A DNA stretch of 64,000 nt from Winogradskya consettensis (GTDB lineage Bacteria; Actinomycetota; Actinomycetes; Mycobacteriales; Micromonosporaceae): positions 62,001 through 126,000 of the forward strand of contig NZ_BOQP01000001.1 of NCBI RefSeq assembly GCF_018332715.1. Reading direction: 5' to 3'. The position numbers and the translations under genes were made by a program. Numbering within the stretch: position 1 is the stretch's first letter; every line of letters starts with the position of its first letter. The notes below the pieces were generated by a model that ran no database searches, was not told the DNA's origin, and was given only the letters and a program-made list of their open reading frames with translations. This document shows, piece after piece, positions 8,543 through 17,431 of the stretch.

Positions 8543-10096
8543 TCAACCCGGGTGTTTGCGCCGGGAAGGGTCACGCTCGCGTGCCAATCTTCCGCGGCCG
8601 ACCAGACCGAAACGGTTCGCCTGTTTCGGCGGGGCATCGGCGTCGGCGAGCAGCATCACCACGCTGGCGCCGCCCATCGCGGCCCGGGCCAGGCTCACCG
8701 AGCCGCCCGCGTCCTGCGCCGCGCGGCGGGCGATGTCCAGGCCGAGACCCGTCGAGCCCTGGTCGCTCTGGCCGCGCTGCATCGCCTTCTCCGGGTCGTC
8801 GATGCCCGGCCCGGCGTCGTCGATGCGCAGCGCCACCCAGCCGTCGCGGCGCGAGAGGCTGACCTCGAACGCGGTGCCCTGTGGGGTGTAGCGGAAGACG
8901 TTGCCCAGCACGGCGTCCAGGGCGGCGGCCAGCTCGGGGCGGGCCACCGGCACCGGGATGCGCAGCTGCGCGCCGACGACCTGGTACTTCCTGTTCTGGT
9001 CGCCGGCCAGCGCCGACCAGAAGACCATCCGGTCGCGCACCACCTCGGCGGCGTCGCAGAGGCCCTCCTCGGGGGCCTCCGCCACCTGGGCGGCCACCGC
9101 GGCCCGGGTCGTGTTGATCAGCTGGTCGACCTCGCCCTCCAGGGTGACGATGGCCTGCCTGATCCGCCGGATGCCGCGTCTGCGGTCCAGCTCGGCCGCG
9201 GAGAACTCGCCGATGTGGGTGTCGTCGGGGTCGAGCGCCTCGGCGTCCAGGCGCAGCACGGTCAGCGGCGTCCGCAACCGGTGCGACAGGTCGGCGACCA
9301 GCTCGCGTTCGCTGGTGCGGGAGGTGACGAGCCGGTCGGCCATCCGGTTGAAGGCGTACCCGGCCTCGGCCAGCTCGCGCGGCCCGGACGGCTGGATGCG
9401 CACGCCCAGGTCGCCGCCGCCGACGGCCATCGCGCCCTGGACCAGGTGCCGCACGGAGTCCACCGCGCCGCGGGCCAGCCGGTCGACCACGATCACCGAG
9501 CCGATGACGAGCCCGGCCATGATGCCGAGCAGGATCCACCAGTCGCGGGCGGTTCCGTCGCCGAGCTCGGAGTCGGCCACGAACACCTCGACGACCGAGG
9601 TCTTGCTGCTGACAGTGACGGGCTGTAACCGTACGGTGCCGCCGTCGACGTCGATCTCCACCGGCTGACCAGCGCCGGCCGCGTCGGTGAGCGCCTCGGC
9701 GGAGACCCGGCTGTTCTTCGTGTCGCCCGGGGCGTGCAGGACCAGGGTCCCACCGGCGGCCCTGGTCGCGGCCTCGATGCCCTTCTTGCCCGAACCGGCG
9801 GTCACCGCGCCGGCGACCGTGGCGCTGCGCTGGGCGGCCGCGGACATGGCTTTGTCACGATGGTCGGCCCGCAGCTCCCAGCCCAGCGGGATGAGGAACG
9901 CGAGCGAGGCGACAGCGGTGGTGGCGGCGGTGACGTAGGCGAGCCGCGCCCTCAGTCCGGCGCCACCAACCGGAATCCGACCCCCCGCACGGTGCGCAGG
10001 TAGCGAGGCTTCGCCGCGGATTCGCCCAGTTTCCGACGGAGCCAGTACAGATGCACGTCGATCGTCTGGTCCTCGCCGACCGATGGCTGTCGCCAT
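8543..10096 (-). CDS. Sensor histidine kinase of a two-component system
   Basis: A membrane histidine kinase paired with the response regulator just upstream. Numbering follows the 517-residue frame: TM1 about 52-70, an extracellular sensor loop, TM2 about 186-205, a HAMP linker, the phosphoacceptor His272 in LVADLSHRLRTPLT, and an ATPase domain with N box (NVFRYTP), G1 (DDAGPGI) and G2 (STGLGLDIA). The reported ATG at 10096 overlaps the regulator by 145 bases and adds 48 residues that look unrelated to a kinase. A CTG at 9955 overlapping the regulator stop (CTGA) fits the protein better, but no ATG, GTG or TTG lies in between. The signal sensed is unknown. Confidence 0.85.
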   Translation of the reverse strand: MATAIGRRGPDDRRASVLAPSETGRIRGEASLPAHRAGGRIPVGGAGLRARLAYVTAATTAVASLAFLIPLGWELRADHRDKAMSAAAQRSATVAGAVTAGSGKKGIEAATRAAGGTLVLHAPGDTKNSRVSAEALTDAAGAGQPVEIDVDGGTVRLQPVTVSSKTSVVEVFVADSELGDGTARDWWILLGIMAGLVIGSVIVVDRLARGAVDSVRHLVQGAMAVGGGDLGVRIQPSGPRELAEAGYAFNRMADRLVTSRTSERELVADLSHRLRTPLTVLRLDAEALDPDDTHIGEFSAAELDRRRGIRRIRQAIVTLEGEVDQLINTTRAAVAAQVAEAPEEGLCDAAEVVRDRMVFWSALAGDQNRKYQVVGAQLRIPVPVARPELAAALDAVLGNVFRYTPQGTAFEVSLSRRDGWVALRIDDAGPGIDDPEKAMQRGQSDQGSTGLGLDIARRAAQDAGGSVSLARAAMGGASVVMLLADADAPPKQANRFGLVGRGRLARERDPSRRKHPG

Positions 10097-10641
10097 ACCT
10101 CCTCCAACAGCTCACGACGGGAAACCACCCGGCCCGGACGCGCGGCCAGATAGGCAAGCAGATCGAATTCCTTGCGGGTCAGCGCCAGCGCCTCGCCGGC
10201 GAGGGTGGCGCTGCGCTCACCGATGTCGACGCGCAGCTCACCGACCTCGTGGACGGCGGGCTGGGCGGTGCGGCTGGCCCGGCCGACGCGGCGCAGCACC
10301 GTGGTGATCCGCGCGTCGAGGTGGGCGCCGGTGAACGGCTTGACCATGTAGTCGTCGGCGCCGGCCCGCAGCAGCCGCACCACGGTCTGCTCGTCGTCGC
10401 GGGCGGTCGCGATGATGATCGGGACGTCGGTGATGCCGCGCAGCATCCGCAGCGCGTCGGAGCCGTCCAGATCGGGCAGGCCCAGATCGAGCACGACCAG
10501 ATCGGGGGTCTCGGCGGCGACGCGGCGCAGGGCGTCGAGTGCCGTTCCGACGGCGTGCACGGCGTGCCCCCGGTCGGCCAGCGACCGGAGCATCGCACCG
10601 CGCACGACGTGGTCGTCCTCGACGAGCAACACCGTGGCCAT
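9952..10641 (-). CDS. OmpR/PhoB-family response regulator
   Basis: A 229-residue DNA-binding regulator activated by the kinase encoded next. The receiver domain has the acidic pair in LLVEDD, the phosphoacceptor Asp52 in VVLDLGLPDLDG, a Thr in IIATAR and a Lys in YMVKPF. A winged-helix domain follows (LTRKEFDLLAYLAARPGRVVS, then VDVHLYWLRRKL-type recognition helix and TVRGVGFRL). The length is normal. It is divergent from the ADP-ribosylglycohydrolase gene, with 102 bases between starts. Confidence 0.93.
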   Translation of the reverse strand: MATVLLVEDDHVVRGAMLRSLADRGHAVHAVGTALDALRRVAAETPDLVVLDLGLPDLDGSDALRMLRGITDVPIIIATARDDEQTVVRLLRAGADDYMVKPFTGAHLDARITTVLRRVGRASRTAQPAVHEVGELRVDIGERSATLAGEALALTRKEFDLLAYLAARPGRVVSRRELLEEVWRQPSVGEDQTIDVHLYWLRRKLGESAAKPRYLRTVRGVGFRLVAPD

Positions 10642-10743
10642 GCGAAGAAGGTACTGCCCTTGGCAAGATAGACCGAATCCGTCATCCAGCGACATCACTC
10701 GGCTACTGAGCGTCATGGAAAACGTAGTAGGATTCGCGTACCG

Positions 10744-11643
10744 ATGACTTTCACTCTCTTTCCTGACACGAGGGCGGCACTGGCCGCCGACGCACTGACC
10801 GGACTCTCCGTGGGCGACGCACTCGGCGCCCAGTTCTTCGTCCCGGGGCATTCCCTGGACGTCCCGCCCGACCCGCCGTGGCCGTGGACCGACGACACCG
10901 AGGAGGCGTGCTGCCTCGTCGCCGCGCTCACCGCCGGTGACGACCCCGAGTTCGACCGCGACCACTTCGCCGACCTGCTCGGGCAGCACTTCGAGCCCTA
11001 CCGCGGTTACGGCCCCGGCGCCGTGGTGATGCTGCGGCAGATCCGGGAGGGCACACCCTGGCCGATCGCCGCCGCGGCCGCCTTCGACGGGCAGGGCTCG
11101 GCGGGCAACGGCGCGGCCATGCGGGCGGCACCGCTGGGCGCCTGGCACGCCGACTCGCTCGCGCACGCCGCGGCTCAGGGGGCCCGTGCCGCCGAGGTCA
11201 CCCACGCGCACCTCGAAGGCATCGCGGGCGCGGTGGCCGTCACCGTCGCTGCGGCGGTCGCGGCCGCTGCACGCCTGGAAGGGCAGCCGGTGGACCTGCT
11301 GGGTGCGGTCCTTGCGCACACACCCCAGAGCCGGGTACGCGACGGGCTGCGCGCCGCCACCACGATCAGCTCGGCCACCGCGGCGGCGTACGAGCTGGGC
11401 AACGGCACCCGCGCGATGGCGCAGGACTCCGTGCCGCTCGCGATCTGGGTCGCCGCCCGGCACCTGGACGACTACCCGGCGGCCGTCCAGGCCTGCATCG
11501 CCGCGGGCGGTGACATGGACACCACGGCGGCGATGGCCGGCGGGATCGTCGCAGCGCACACGGGCATCGCCGGGATCCCCGCGGAATGGATCCAGGCCCG
11601 CGAGCCGCTGCCTAAATGGGTGGCTGCGTCGCCCGAAGCGTGA
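10744..11643 (+). CDS. ADP-ribosylglycohydrolase family protein
   Basis: A 299-residue dinuclear-metal hydrolase of the DraG/ARH family, which removes ADP-ribose from proteins or small molecules. Family signatures are in order: GLSVGDALGAQF, the metal motif WTDDTEE, GSAGNGAAMRAAPLG, and the C-terminal GGDMDTTAAMAGG (usually GGDTDT, with both metal-binding Asp kept). The target is unknown; no ART or DraT gene is seen nearby. It is divergent from the two-component regulator, which might control it. A TAGGAT box lies about 11 bases before the ATG. Confidence 0.85.
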   Translation: MTFTLFPDTRAALAADALTGLSVGDALGAQFFVPGHSLDVPPDPPWPWTDDTEEACCLVAALTAGDDPEFDRDHFADLLGQHFEPYRGYGPGAVVMLRQIREGTPWPIAAAAAFDGQGSAGNGAAMRAAPLGAWHADSLAHAAAQGARAAEVTHAHLEGIAGAVAVTVAAAVAAAARLEGQPVDLLGAVLAHTPQSRVRDGLRAATTISSATAAAYELGNGTRAMAQDSVPLAIWVAARHLDDYPAAVQACIAAGGDMDTTAAMAGGIVAAHTGIAGIPAEWIQAREPLPKWVAASPEA

Positions 11644-11702
11644 ACAATTGAACGCAGTAGCATCGTGACCGACCTCAACACAAGAGCTGAAGGAGATCCA
11701 CC

Positions 11703-13703
11703 GTGTCTGCACCCCGTTCCCATGCTGCGGCCGACGTCCTAGTCGTCCCGGCCGGGACCACGGCGGCCGACGCGGTGGCCGCCGCCGGCCTGCCCCAGTC
11801 CGGCCCCAAGGCGATCGTCGTGGTCAAGGACTCCTCGGGCCGGCTGCGCGACCTCACCTGGGTGCCCGCCCAGGACAGTGAGATCACCCCGGTGTCGATG
11901 GACTCGCCCGACGGGCTGAGCGTGCTGCGCCACTCGGCCGCGCACGTGCTGGCCCAGGCCGTGCAGGACATCTTCCCGGAGGCCAAGCTCGGCATCGGCC
12001 CGCCGATCGAGAACGGCTTCTACTACGACTTCGACGTCACCAAGCCGTTCCAGCCGGACGACCTCGGCAAGCTCGAGAAGCGGATGCAGGAGATCGTCAA
12101 GGCGGGGCAGACCTTCCGCCGGCGCGAATACTCCTCGCTGGACGAGGCCAAGGCGGAGCTGGCGCACGAGCCCTACAAGCTCGAGCTCGTCGACATCAAG
12201 GGCGATGTCGACGACAGCGAGGTCATGGAGGTCGGCGGCGGCGAGCTGACCCATTACGACAACCTCGACAAGGACGGCAACCGCGTCTGGGGCGACCTGT
12301 GCCGCGGCCCGCACCTGCCCAGCACCCGGTTCATCCCGGCGTTCAAGCTCATGCGCTCCGCCGCTGCCTACTGGCGTGGTAGCGAGAAGAACCCGCAGCT
12401 GCAGCGCATCTACGGGACCGCGTGGCAGAGCCGGGACGAGCTGAAGGCGTACCTCAACCGTCTTGCCGAGGCCGAGCGCCGCGACCACCGCAAGCTGGGC
12501 GCCGAGCTGGACCTCTTCTCCTTCCCCGAGGAGATCGGCAGCGGCCTGGCCGTCTTCCACCCCAAGGGCGGTGTGATCAAGCGCGAGATGGAGGACTACG
12601 TCCGCGCGCGCCACATCGAGGAGGGCTTCCAGTACGTAGGCACCCCGCACATCACCAAGGAGGGTGTGTTCCACACCTCCGGGCACCTGCCGTACTACGC
12701 CGACACCATGTTCCCCCCGATGCACATGGAGGGGGCCGACTACTACCTCAAGGCGATGAACTGCCCGATGCACAACCTGATCTTCAGGTCGCGCGGGCGG
12801 TCCTACCGTGAGCTGCCGATGCGGCTGTTCGAGTTCGGCTCGGTCTACCGCTACGAGAAGTCCGGCGTGGTGCACGGCCTGACCCGGGTCCGCGGCCTGA
12901 CCCAGGACGACTCGCACTCGTACGTCACCGCCGAGGACGCCCCGGGCGAGATCAAGCACCTGCTGAACTTCGTGCTGTCGCTGCTGCGCGACTTCGGCCT
13001 GGACGACTACTACCTCGAGCTGTCCACCCGCGACCCCAAGAGCGACAAGTTCATCGGCTCGGACGAGCAGTGGGAGGTCGCGACCAAGGTGCTCGAGGAC
13101 GTCGCCACCGAGTCCGGTCTGGAGCTGGTGGCCGACCCGGGCGGCGCGGCGTTCTACGGCCCGAAGATCAGCGTGCAGGTCAAGGACGCGATCGGCCGTA
13201 CCTGGCAGATGTCGACCATCCAGTACGACTTCAACCAGCCGGCCCGTTTCGGCCTGGAATACCAGGCCGCCGACGGCACCCGGCAGGAGCCGGTGATGAT
13301 CCACTCGGCGAAGTTCGGCTCCATCGAGCGGTTCTTCGGCGTGCTGGTCGAGCACTACGCGGGCGCGTTCCCGGCCTGGCTCGCCCCGATCCAGGTCGTC
13401 GGCATCCCGATCCGCGACGACCACGCCGACTACCTGCAGGAATTCGTCACCCTCCTGCGCAAGGAAGGCCTCCGCGCCGAGGTCGACTTCTCCACCGACC
13501 GCATGCAGAAGAAGATCCGCACCGCCCAGCAGCAGAAGATCCCGTTCATGGCGATCGCCGGCGACGACGACGTCAACGGCGGCACGGTCTCCTTCCGCTA
13601 CCGCGACGGCTCCCAGCGCAACAACATGCCGCTGGCCGAGGCCGTGGCCCACGTCGCCGAGATCGTCCGCTCCCGCACCAACATCGGACCGTCCGCGGCC
13701 TGA
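11703..13703 (+). CDS. thrS: Threonyl-tRNA synthetase
   Basis: A 666-residue class II aminoacyl-tRNA synthetase that charges tRNA-Thr. The GTG start follows AAGGAGATCCACC. The order is an N-terminal TGS domain (about 1-75), the editing/SAD domain with [10 protein letters not shown] and the zinc-type CRGPHLPST motif, a class II core with [18 protein letters not shown] and RGLTQDDSH, and a C-terminal anticodon-binding domain ([10 protein letters not shown] onward). The length is normal. No T-box leader fits the 59 bases upstream. It heads the conserved thrS-HIT-pgsA-pimA block, which here is interrupted by two insertions. Confidence 0.97.
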   Translation: MSAPRSHAAADVLVVPAGTTAADAVAAAGLPQSGPKAIVVVKDSSGRLRDLTWVPAQDSEITPVSMDSPDGLSVLRHSAAHVLAQAVQDIFPEAKLGIGPPIENGFYYDFDVTKPFQPDDLGKLEKRMQEIVKAGQTFRRREYSSLDEAKAELAHEPYKLELVDIKGDVDDSEVMEVGGGELTHYDNLDKDGNRVWGDLCRGPHLPSTRFIPAFKLMRSAAAYWRGSEKNPQLQRIYGTAWQSRDELKAYLNRLAEAERRDHRKLGAELDLFSFPEEIGSGLAVFHPKGGVIKREMEDYVRARHIEEGFQYVGTPHITKEGVFHTSGHLPYYADTMFPPMHMEGADYYLKAMNCPMHNLIFRSRGRSYRELPMRLFEFGSVYRYEKSGVVHGLTRVRGLTQDDSHSYVTAEDAPGEIKHLLNFVLSLLRDFGLDDYYLELSTRDPKSDKFIGSDEQWEVATKVLEDVATESGLELVADPGGAAFYGPKISVQVKDAIGRTWQMSTIQYDFNQPARFGLEYQAADGTRQEPVMIHSAKFGSIERFFGVLVEHYAGAFPAWLAPIQVVGIPIRDDHADYLQEFVTLLRKEGLRAEVDFSTDRMQKKIRTAQQQKIPFMAIAGDDDVNGGTVSFRYRDGSQRNNMPLAEAVAHVAEIVRSRTNIGPSAA

Positions 13704-13715
13704 TCTTTTCAAGAC

Positions 13716-13756
13716 ATTCGGGGGGTACGGGCACCGCGCCAGTACCCCCCCGAATT
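13716..13756. terminator. Intrinsic terminator after thrS, probably bidirectional
   Basis: ATTCGGGGGGTAC (13716-13728) pairs with GTACCCCCCCGAAT (13742-13755) with one bulged C. It lies between thrS and a gene converging on it that ends at 13759. Confidence 0.8.
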
Positions 13757-13758
13757 GT

Positions 13759-14916
13759 CTATTTGAGGATCGGGAACCAGCCGTCCTCATTCGTGTCGCA
13801 GGTACCGATGGTGGCGTCGGCGGCGATGCGCAGCAGCTCCGCCTTGCTGAGGTGGTGGTAGTCGGTGGTCTGGAGCCCGATGGCGCACGACGCGGTCTCG
13901 ACGAACAGCCGGCTCTCGTTCTCCGGGTGGGTTTCCCCCGGCACGGTGTTGCCCTCGGAATACCAGGCGGGGAAGCCGTTCACCGTGTCGGACGGCTCGC
14001 TGAGCCCGGAATGGTTACGCCAGGTCTCGCCGCTCCTGTCCGTGATCTGCAGGGTGATGGGGCTGCCCTGGCCCTGGTCGGGGCCGGACTGCGCAGGCTC
14101 GGGATGCTGGGAGGCCTCCCATTCCGGTCTCCGATCGAGCGCGGAGATCGTGAGCTGTTGCAGCCCGCGGTCCGCCGGTGTGGAGGACTCGACGGATGTC
14201 ACCGTGAGCCCCTCGGGCAGCCAGCCGAGTTGCAGCGGTCCCCGGACCGGCGCGAGGGGCCCGGTGCGGATCGCCGCGGCGAGCCGGAACAGGCGGTCGT
14301 AGTTGAAGTCGTTCGCCCTGACGGTGGTCCAGCGGCCGTCCCGGTCCTTCCACGCCACGAAGTTGTAGATGAGCTCGATGCCCATGTTGGGCGCGAGCGA
14401 CGGCATGGGGATGATCGGGGTCGGTGTGCTCCCCGGCCCAAGCTCGTTGACGTCGAGCCTGGGCAGCCACAGCGCATCGTGACCGGCCACCTTGATGGCA
14501 CGCCCGGTGGGAAGCCTGGACGCGTCGAACCGGCCCGGGTCGAAGACCTGCACGAGATAGTCGCCGGGGTATTCCTCCGTGGGGTGCTCCTGCGCGACGA
14601 CGAGCTCCTGCCGCCCGATGACCGCGGACCAGTGCTCCACCGTGAAGCCGGAGCCCGCGGCGATGCTGACGTTCATGTCCGACGGTGCGCGGGGTGTCAC
14701 CGAGGCGGGCGGCGGCGACGAGTCGAGGTGCCGGGCGACCGGCAGTCCGATCGCGACGACCGCCACCGCCACCGCGGCGGCGACCGTTGCGGTGATCTTG
14801 CGCCGGCGGCGTACCCGGACGGCACCCGCCTGGGCGGCCTCGATCATGCCGTGGCCGTCCGGGGCGGATCCGGCGTGCAGCTCCAGCATGGCGCGGAGAT
14901 CGTTCGTGCTGGTCAC
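13759..14916 (-). CDS. Single-pass membrane protein partner of SigE-family sigma factor (copy A)
   Basis: A 385-residue protein whose GTG start overlaps the stop of a SigE-family sigma gene (GTGA). An N-terminal cytoplasmic segment of about 38 residues (MTSTNDLRAMLELHAG...PDGHGMIEAA) precedes a basic stop (VRRRRK), one transmembrane helix (about 42-60) and a large extracellular domain with no recognised fold. Its position and topology match the second gene of Micromonosporaceae SigE operons, probably an anti-sigma or signal-sensing partner. No zinc-binding anti-sigma motif is seen. Its N-terminus resembles copy B (15374-16348). Confidence 0.65.
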   Translation of the reverse strand: MTSTNDLRAMLELHAGSAPDGHGMIEAAQAGAVRVRRRRKITATVAAAVAVAVVAIGLPVARHLDSSPPPASVTPRAPSDMNVSIAAGSGFTVEHWSAVIGRQELVVAQEHPTEEYPGDYLVQVFDPGRFDASRLPTGRAIKVAGHDALWLPRLDVNELGPGSTPTPIIPMPSLAPNMGIELIYNFVAWKDRDGRWTTVRANDFNYDRLFRLAAAIRTGPLAPVRGPLQLGWLPEGLTVTSVESSTPADRGLQQLTISALDRRPEWEASQHPEPAQSGPDQGQGSPITLQITDRSGETWRNHSGLSEPSDTVNGFPAWYSEGNTVPGETHPENESRLFVETASCAIGLQTTDYHHLSKAELLRIAADATIGTCDTNEDGWFPILK

Positions 14917-15344
14917 GGCAGTACCTCCTCGGGCGCACCCGCGGGGAACTCGATGCCGAGCTCCGTCAGGGCGCGGCTCACGTAGCCGCGGACGGTGCTC
15001 GTGCGGCAGCCCAGCGCCTCGGCGATCTCCTGGTCGGAGAGGCCCTCGTAGAAGCGCAGCACCAGGGCGGCGCGCTGCCGTTTCGGCAGGTCACCGAGGA
15101 GCTTCCACAAACCGTCGCCGGCCGCCGGCTTTTTGTGGCGGCGCCAGGACAGGTATTCGTCGGTCACCAGGCGGCGTGCGTACGCGTACGGCTCGCCGGT
15201 GCGCTGGATCCGCTCCCACTTGACCAGGGAGCGGGTCAGCACCTCCCGCACGATGTCCCGGGCCTGGTCGTGATCGCCGCTGAGCAGCATCGCGTAGCGC
15301 AACAGTGCCGGCAGCCGTGCGGCGGCGAACTCCTCGAACCGCAT
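14913..15344 (-). CDS. SigE-family ECF-type RNA polymerase sigma factor (copy A)
   Basis: A 143-residue alternative sigma factor with regions 2 and 4 only. The ATG at 15344 follows GGGGAGGG. Region 2 starts FEEFAAARLPALLRYAMLLSGD and includes LVKWERI and YLSWRR; region 4 includes LPKRQRAALVLRFYEGLSDQEIAEALGC and STVRGYVSRAL. It is coupled to the membrane protein downstream and is 29 bases after copy B's membrane gene, so all four genes may form one operon. Compared with copy B it lacks a short insert after the SWRR motif. Confidence 0.92.
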   Translation of the reverse strand: MRFEEFAAARLPALLRYAMLLSGDHDQARDIVREVLTRSLVKWERIQRTGEPYAYARRLVTDEYLSWRRHKKPAAGDGLWKLLGDLPKRQRAALVLRFYEGLSDQEIAEALGCRTSTVRGYVSRALTELGIEFPAGAPEEVLP

Positions 15345-15373
15345 TCGCCCTCCCCGTTCCTCTCCCTCCCGTC

Positions 15374-16348
15374 TCATCCGGCCGGTGACCAGGTCGCCCG
15401 GTTGGTGCAGTCCGCGATGGTCAGGTTCTCCGCGACCTTGCGCAGGGTCGCGTCGTCGACCGTCTGGTCCGGCGTGCCGCCCCAGCGCCGGGTCCCGACC
15501 GTGACCAGGCAGGTCGGCGTCTCGACCAGCAGCTCGGATGTGCCGTCGCGGACGTAGGCGGGATGACCGCCGACCGGCTTCACGGACCGGTAGAGATCGC
15601 TCTTCTGCTGCGACCAGATCCGATCCGGCAGCGGCTCCGTCTCGATCCGGACCGGGTCCTCGCCCGGGTTGTCAGTCGGTTTGGTGGCCCAGGACCAGGT
15701 CACCCCGATCGTCTCCGACTGATCGACCGTGGTGCTCGAGGCCACCATCTGCGGAGGCAACCAGCCGACCCGATAGGGCACGAGCACGTCGCGGGGTGTG
15801 GTGAACCTCAGCTGCTCGGCGACGGCGATCTTGTCGGCCCGGTTACCGGCGCGGACGCTGACCCATTCACCCCCGGGTAGTTGCCAGCCGAGGAGCGGTA
15901 CAGCATCGGGGGTTCTCCCCTCGCTGGGGTTCGCCGTGTACCAGGCGTCATGCCCGTTGATGGTCAGCCGCTCGCCCGCGGTCAGCGTCTTGGTGTCGTA
16001 CCCCGGGCGTGCCGCGACGGTGACCGACACGACGCCCCACTGCAACCGCTGCGAATCCCGTCCGGTGGACTGGGTGACCGGGGTGAAGCCGTCGGCCATC
16101 GTGATCGTCGTCTGGGTGGCTGCCCGGGGCGGGACGACCACGGGGTCGTGGTGGCGCAGGCCGGCGGCGACTGCGATGCCGCCGCCGGTGACCGCGACGA
16201 CGGCGAGGGCGGCGATCCAGGACTGCCAGCGGCGGCGGATCCGGCGGCGGGCGGCGGCTTCGCGGGCCTGGTCGATCAGGCCGTGGCCGTCGGGGGCCTG
16301 GTCGGCGTACGCGTCGAACATGTGGTGCAGGTCGTCCAGCGTGGTCAT
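15374..16348 (-). CDS. Single-pass membrane protein partner of SigE-family sigma factor (copy B)
   Basis: A 324-residue protein starting at the ATG (16348) that overlaps the sigma factor stop (ATGA). The layout equals copy A: a short N-terminus (MTTLDDLHHMFDAYADQAPDGHGLI), a basic RRRIRRR stretch, one transmembrane helix (about 45-64) and an extracellular domain ending with a Cys pair region (TCLVTVGTRRW, then IADCTNRATW). The shared QAPDGHGLI/SAPDGHGMI motif supports common descent with copy A. It is probably the anti-sigma or sensor partner; the signal is unknown. Confidence 0.65.
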   Translation of the reverse strand: MTTLDDLHHMFDAYADQAPDGHGLIDQAREAAARRRIRRRWQSWIAALAVVAVTGGGIAVAAGLRHHDPVVVPPRAATQTTITMADGFTPVTQSTGRDSQRLQWGVVSVTVAARPGYDTKTLTAGERLTINGHDAWYTANPSEGRTPDAVPLLGWQLPGGEWVSVRAGNRADKIAVAEQLRFTTPRDVLVPYRVGWLPPQMVASSTTVDQSETIGVTWSWATKPTDNPGEDPVRIETEPLPDRIWSQQKSDLYRSVKPVGGHPAYVRDGTSELLVETPTCLVTVGTRRWGGTPDQTVDDATLRKVAENLTIADCTNRATWSPAG

Positions 16349-16824
16349 GGCAGCACCTCCGTGTTCTGGGTGACCTCGACGCGGAGCGTGGCCAGGGCGC
16401 GGCTGGCGTACGCGCGGACCGTGCTGGTGCGGCAGCCGAGCGACTCCGCGATCTCCTCGTCGGTGAGGCCCTCGTAGAAGCGCAGCACCAGCACGGCGCG
16501 CTGCTGTTTCGGCAGGTCGCCGAGCAGCTTCCACAGGTCCTCGTCCCGGCGGTGCGGGGCGGCGGCGGGGTGGTCCAGGTCGTCGTCGCGCAGCGGGACG
16601 GTGACCACGCGCTTGCGGCGTCGCCAGGACAGGTATTCGTTGGTCACCATGCGGCGTACGTAGGCGTACGGCTCGTCGGCCCGCGCGATCCGGTCCCATT
16701 TGACCAGTGCGCGGGTGAGCACCTCCTGCACGATGTCCCGGGCATGTTCGCGATCGCCGCTGAGCAGCATCGCGTAGCGCAGCAGCGCGGGTAACCGCGC
16801 CGCGGCGAACTCCTCGAAGTGCAT
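16345..16824 (-). CDS. SigE-family ECF-type RNA polymerase sigma factor (copy B)
   Basis: A 159-residue sigma factor with regions 2 (FEEFAAARLPALLRYAMLLSGD, VKWDRI, YLSWRRRK) and 4 (LPKQQRAVLVLRFYEGLTDEEIAESLGC, STVRAYASRAL). The ATG at 16824 has a GGGGAGGG site. It is nearly identical to copy A in region 2 but has an extra basic/acidic segment (RKRVVTVPLRDDD) between regions. The two are best explained by tandem duplication of a sigma-plus-membrane-protein pair. It is divergent from the HIT gene with 76 bases between. Confidence 0.93.
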   Translation of the reverse strand: MHFEEFAAARLPALLRYAMLLSGDREHARDIVQEVLTRALVKWDRIARADEPYAYVRRMVTNEYLSWRRRKRVVTVPLRDDDLDHPAAAPHRRDEDLWKLLGDLPKQQRAVLVLRFYEGLTDEEIAESLGCRTSTVRAYASRALATLRVEVTQNTEVLP

Positions 16825-16887
16825 CCACCCTCCCCGTCGAAACTTTCTACACAGTGCAGACGTCGCGCGGGGGGAATCCGCTGTGCG

Positions 16888-16900
16888 TAGGGTTGGGGAT
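16888..16900 (+). promoter_or_regulatory. -10 element for a probably leaderless HIT transcript
   Basis: TAGGGT at 16888-16893 ends seven bases before the GTG at 16901, the spacing that places transcription start on the start codon. No ribosome site is present. Leaderless mRNAs are frequent in actinobacteria. No clear -35 was found. Confidence 0.5.
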
Positions 16901-17431
16901 GTGAGTGAGGACGGGCTCGACCGGCTGTGGACCCCGCACCGGATGGCGTACATCTCGGGTGAGGATCGTTCCGACGCCTACGAGCAGCCTGAGGGTTGCC
17001 CGTTCTGTGTCGGGCCGGGCCTGCCGGAGCAGGACAGTCTGGTGGTGGCGCGTGGCGAGCTCGTGTTCGCGGTGCTGAACCTCTACCCGTACAACCCGGG
17101 TCATCTTCTGGTCTGTCCCTATCGGCACGTCGCCGACTACACCGACCTGACGCCGGCCGAGACCGTGGAGGTCGCCGAGTTCACCCAGCGTGCGATGCGG
17201 GTGATCCGGGGGGTGAGCAGTCCGCACGGGTTCAATCTCGGGATGAACCAGGGCTCGGTGGCGGGTGCCGGGATCGCCGCGCACCTGCATCAGCACGTGG
17301 TGCCGCGGTGGGGTGGCGACGGCAATTTCATGCCCGTCATCGCCCAGACCAAGGTGCTGCCGCAGCTCCTCGGCGACACCAAGGAGCTGCTGGCGAAGGC
17401 GTGGGCTACTTCACCGCCTGAGCCTCGCTGA
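16901..17431 (+). CDS. HIT-family hydrolase, diadenosine tetraphosphate phosphorylase type
   Basis: A 176-residue histidine-triad protein. The catalytic motif is AHLHQHVVPRWGGDGNF and the conserved nucleotide-binding run is LNLYPYNPGHLLVCPYRHV. This matches the mycobacterial Rv2613c group (AP4A phosphorylase), which also sits next to thrS and pgsA. A CPFC pair near residue 35 may bind zinc. Its 3' end overlaps the convergent solute-binding gene by 26 bases. In relatives pgsA follows directly; here about 6.8 kb of other genes intervene. Confidence 0.9.
   Translation: MSEDGLDRLWTPHRMAYISGEDRSDAYEQPEGCPFCVGPGLPEQDSLVVARGELVFAVLNLYPYNPGHLLVCPYRHVADYTDLTPAETVEVAEFTQRAMRVIRGVSSPHGFNLGMNQGSVAGAGIAAHLHQHVVPRWGGDGNFMPVIAQTKVLPQLLGDTKELLAKAWATSPPEPR

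Noticed and set aside
11644..11702. A T-box leader for thrS
   Set aside because: Only 59 bases separate thrS from the previous gene, too short for a T-box, and no specifier-loop features are seen.
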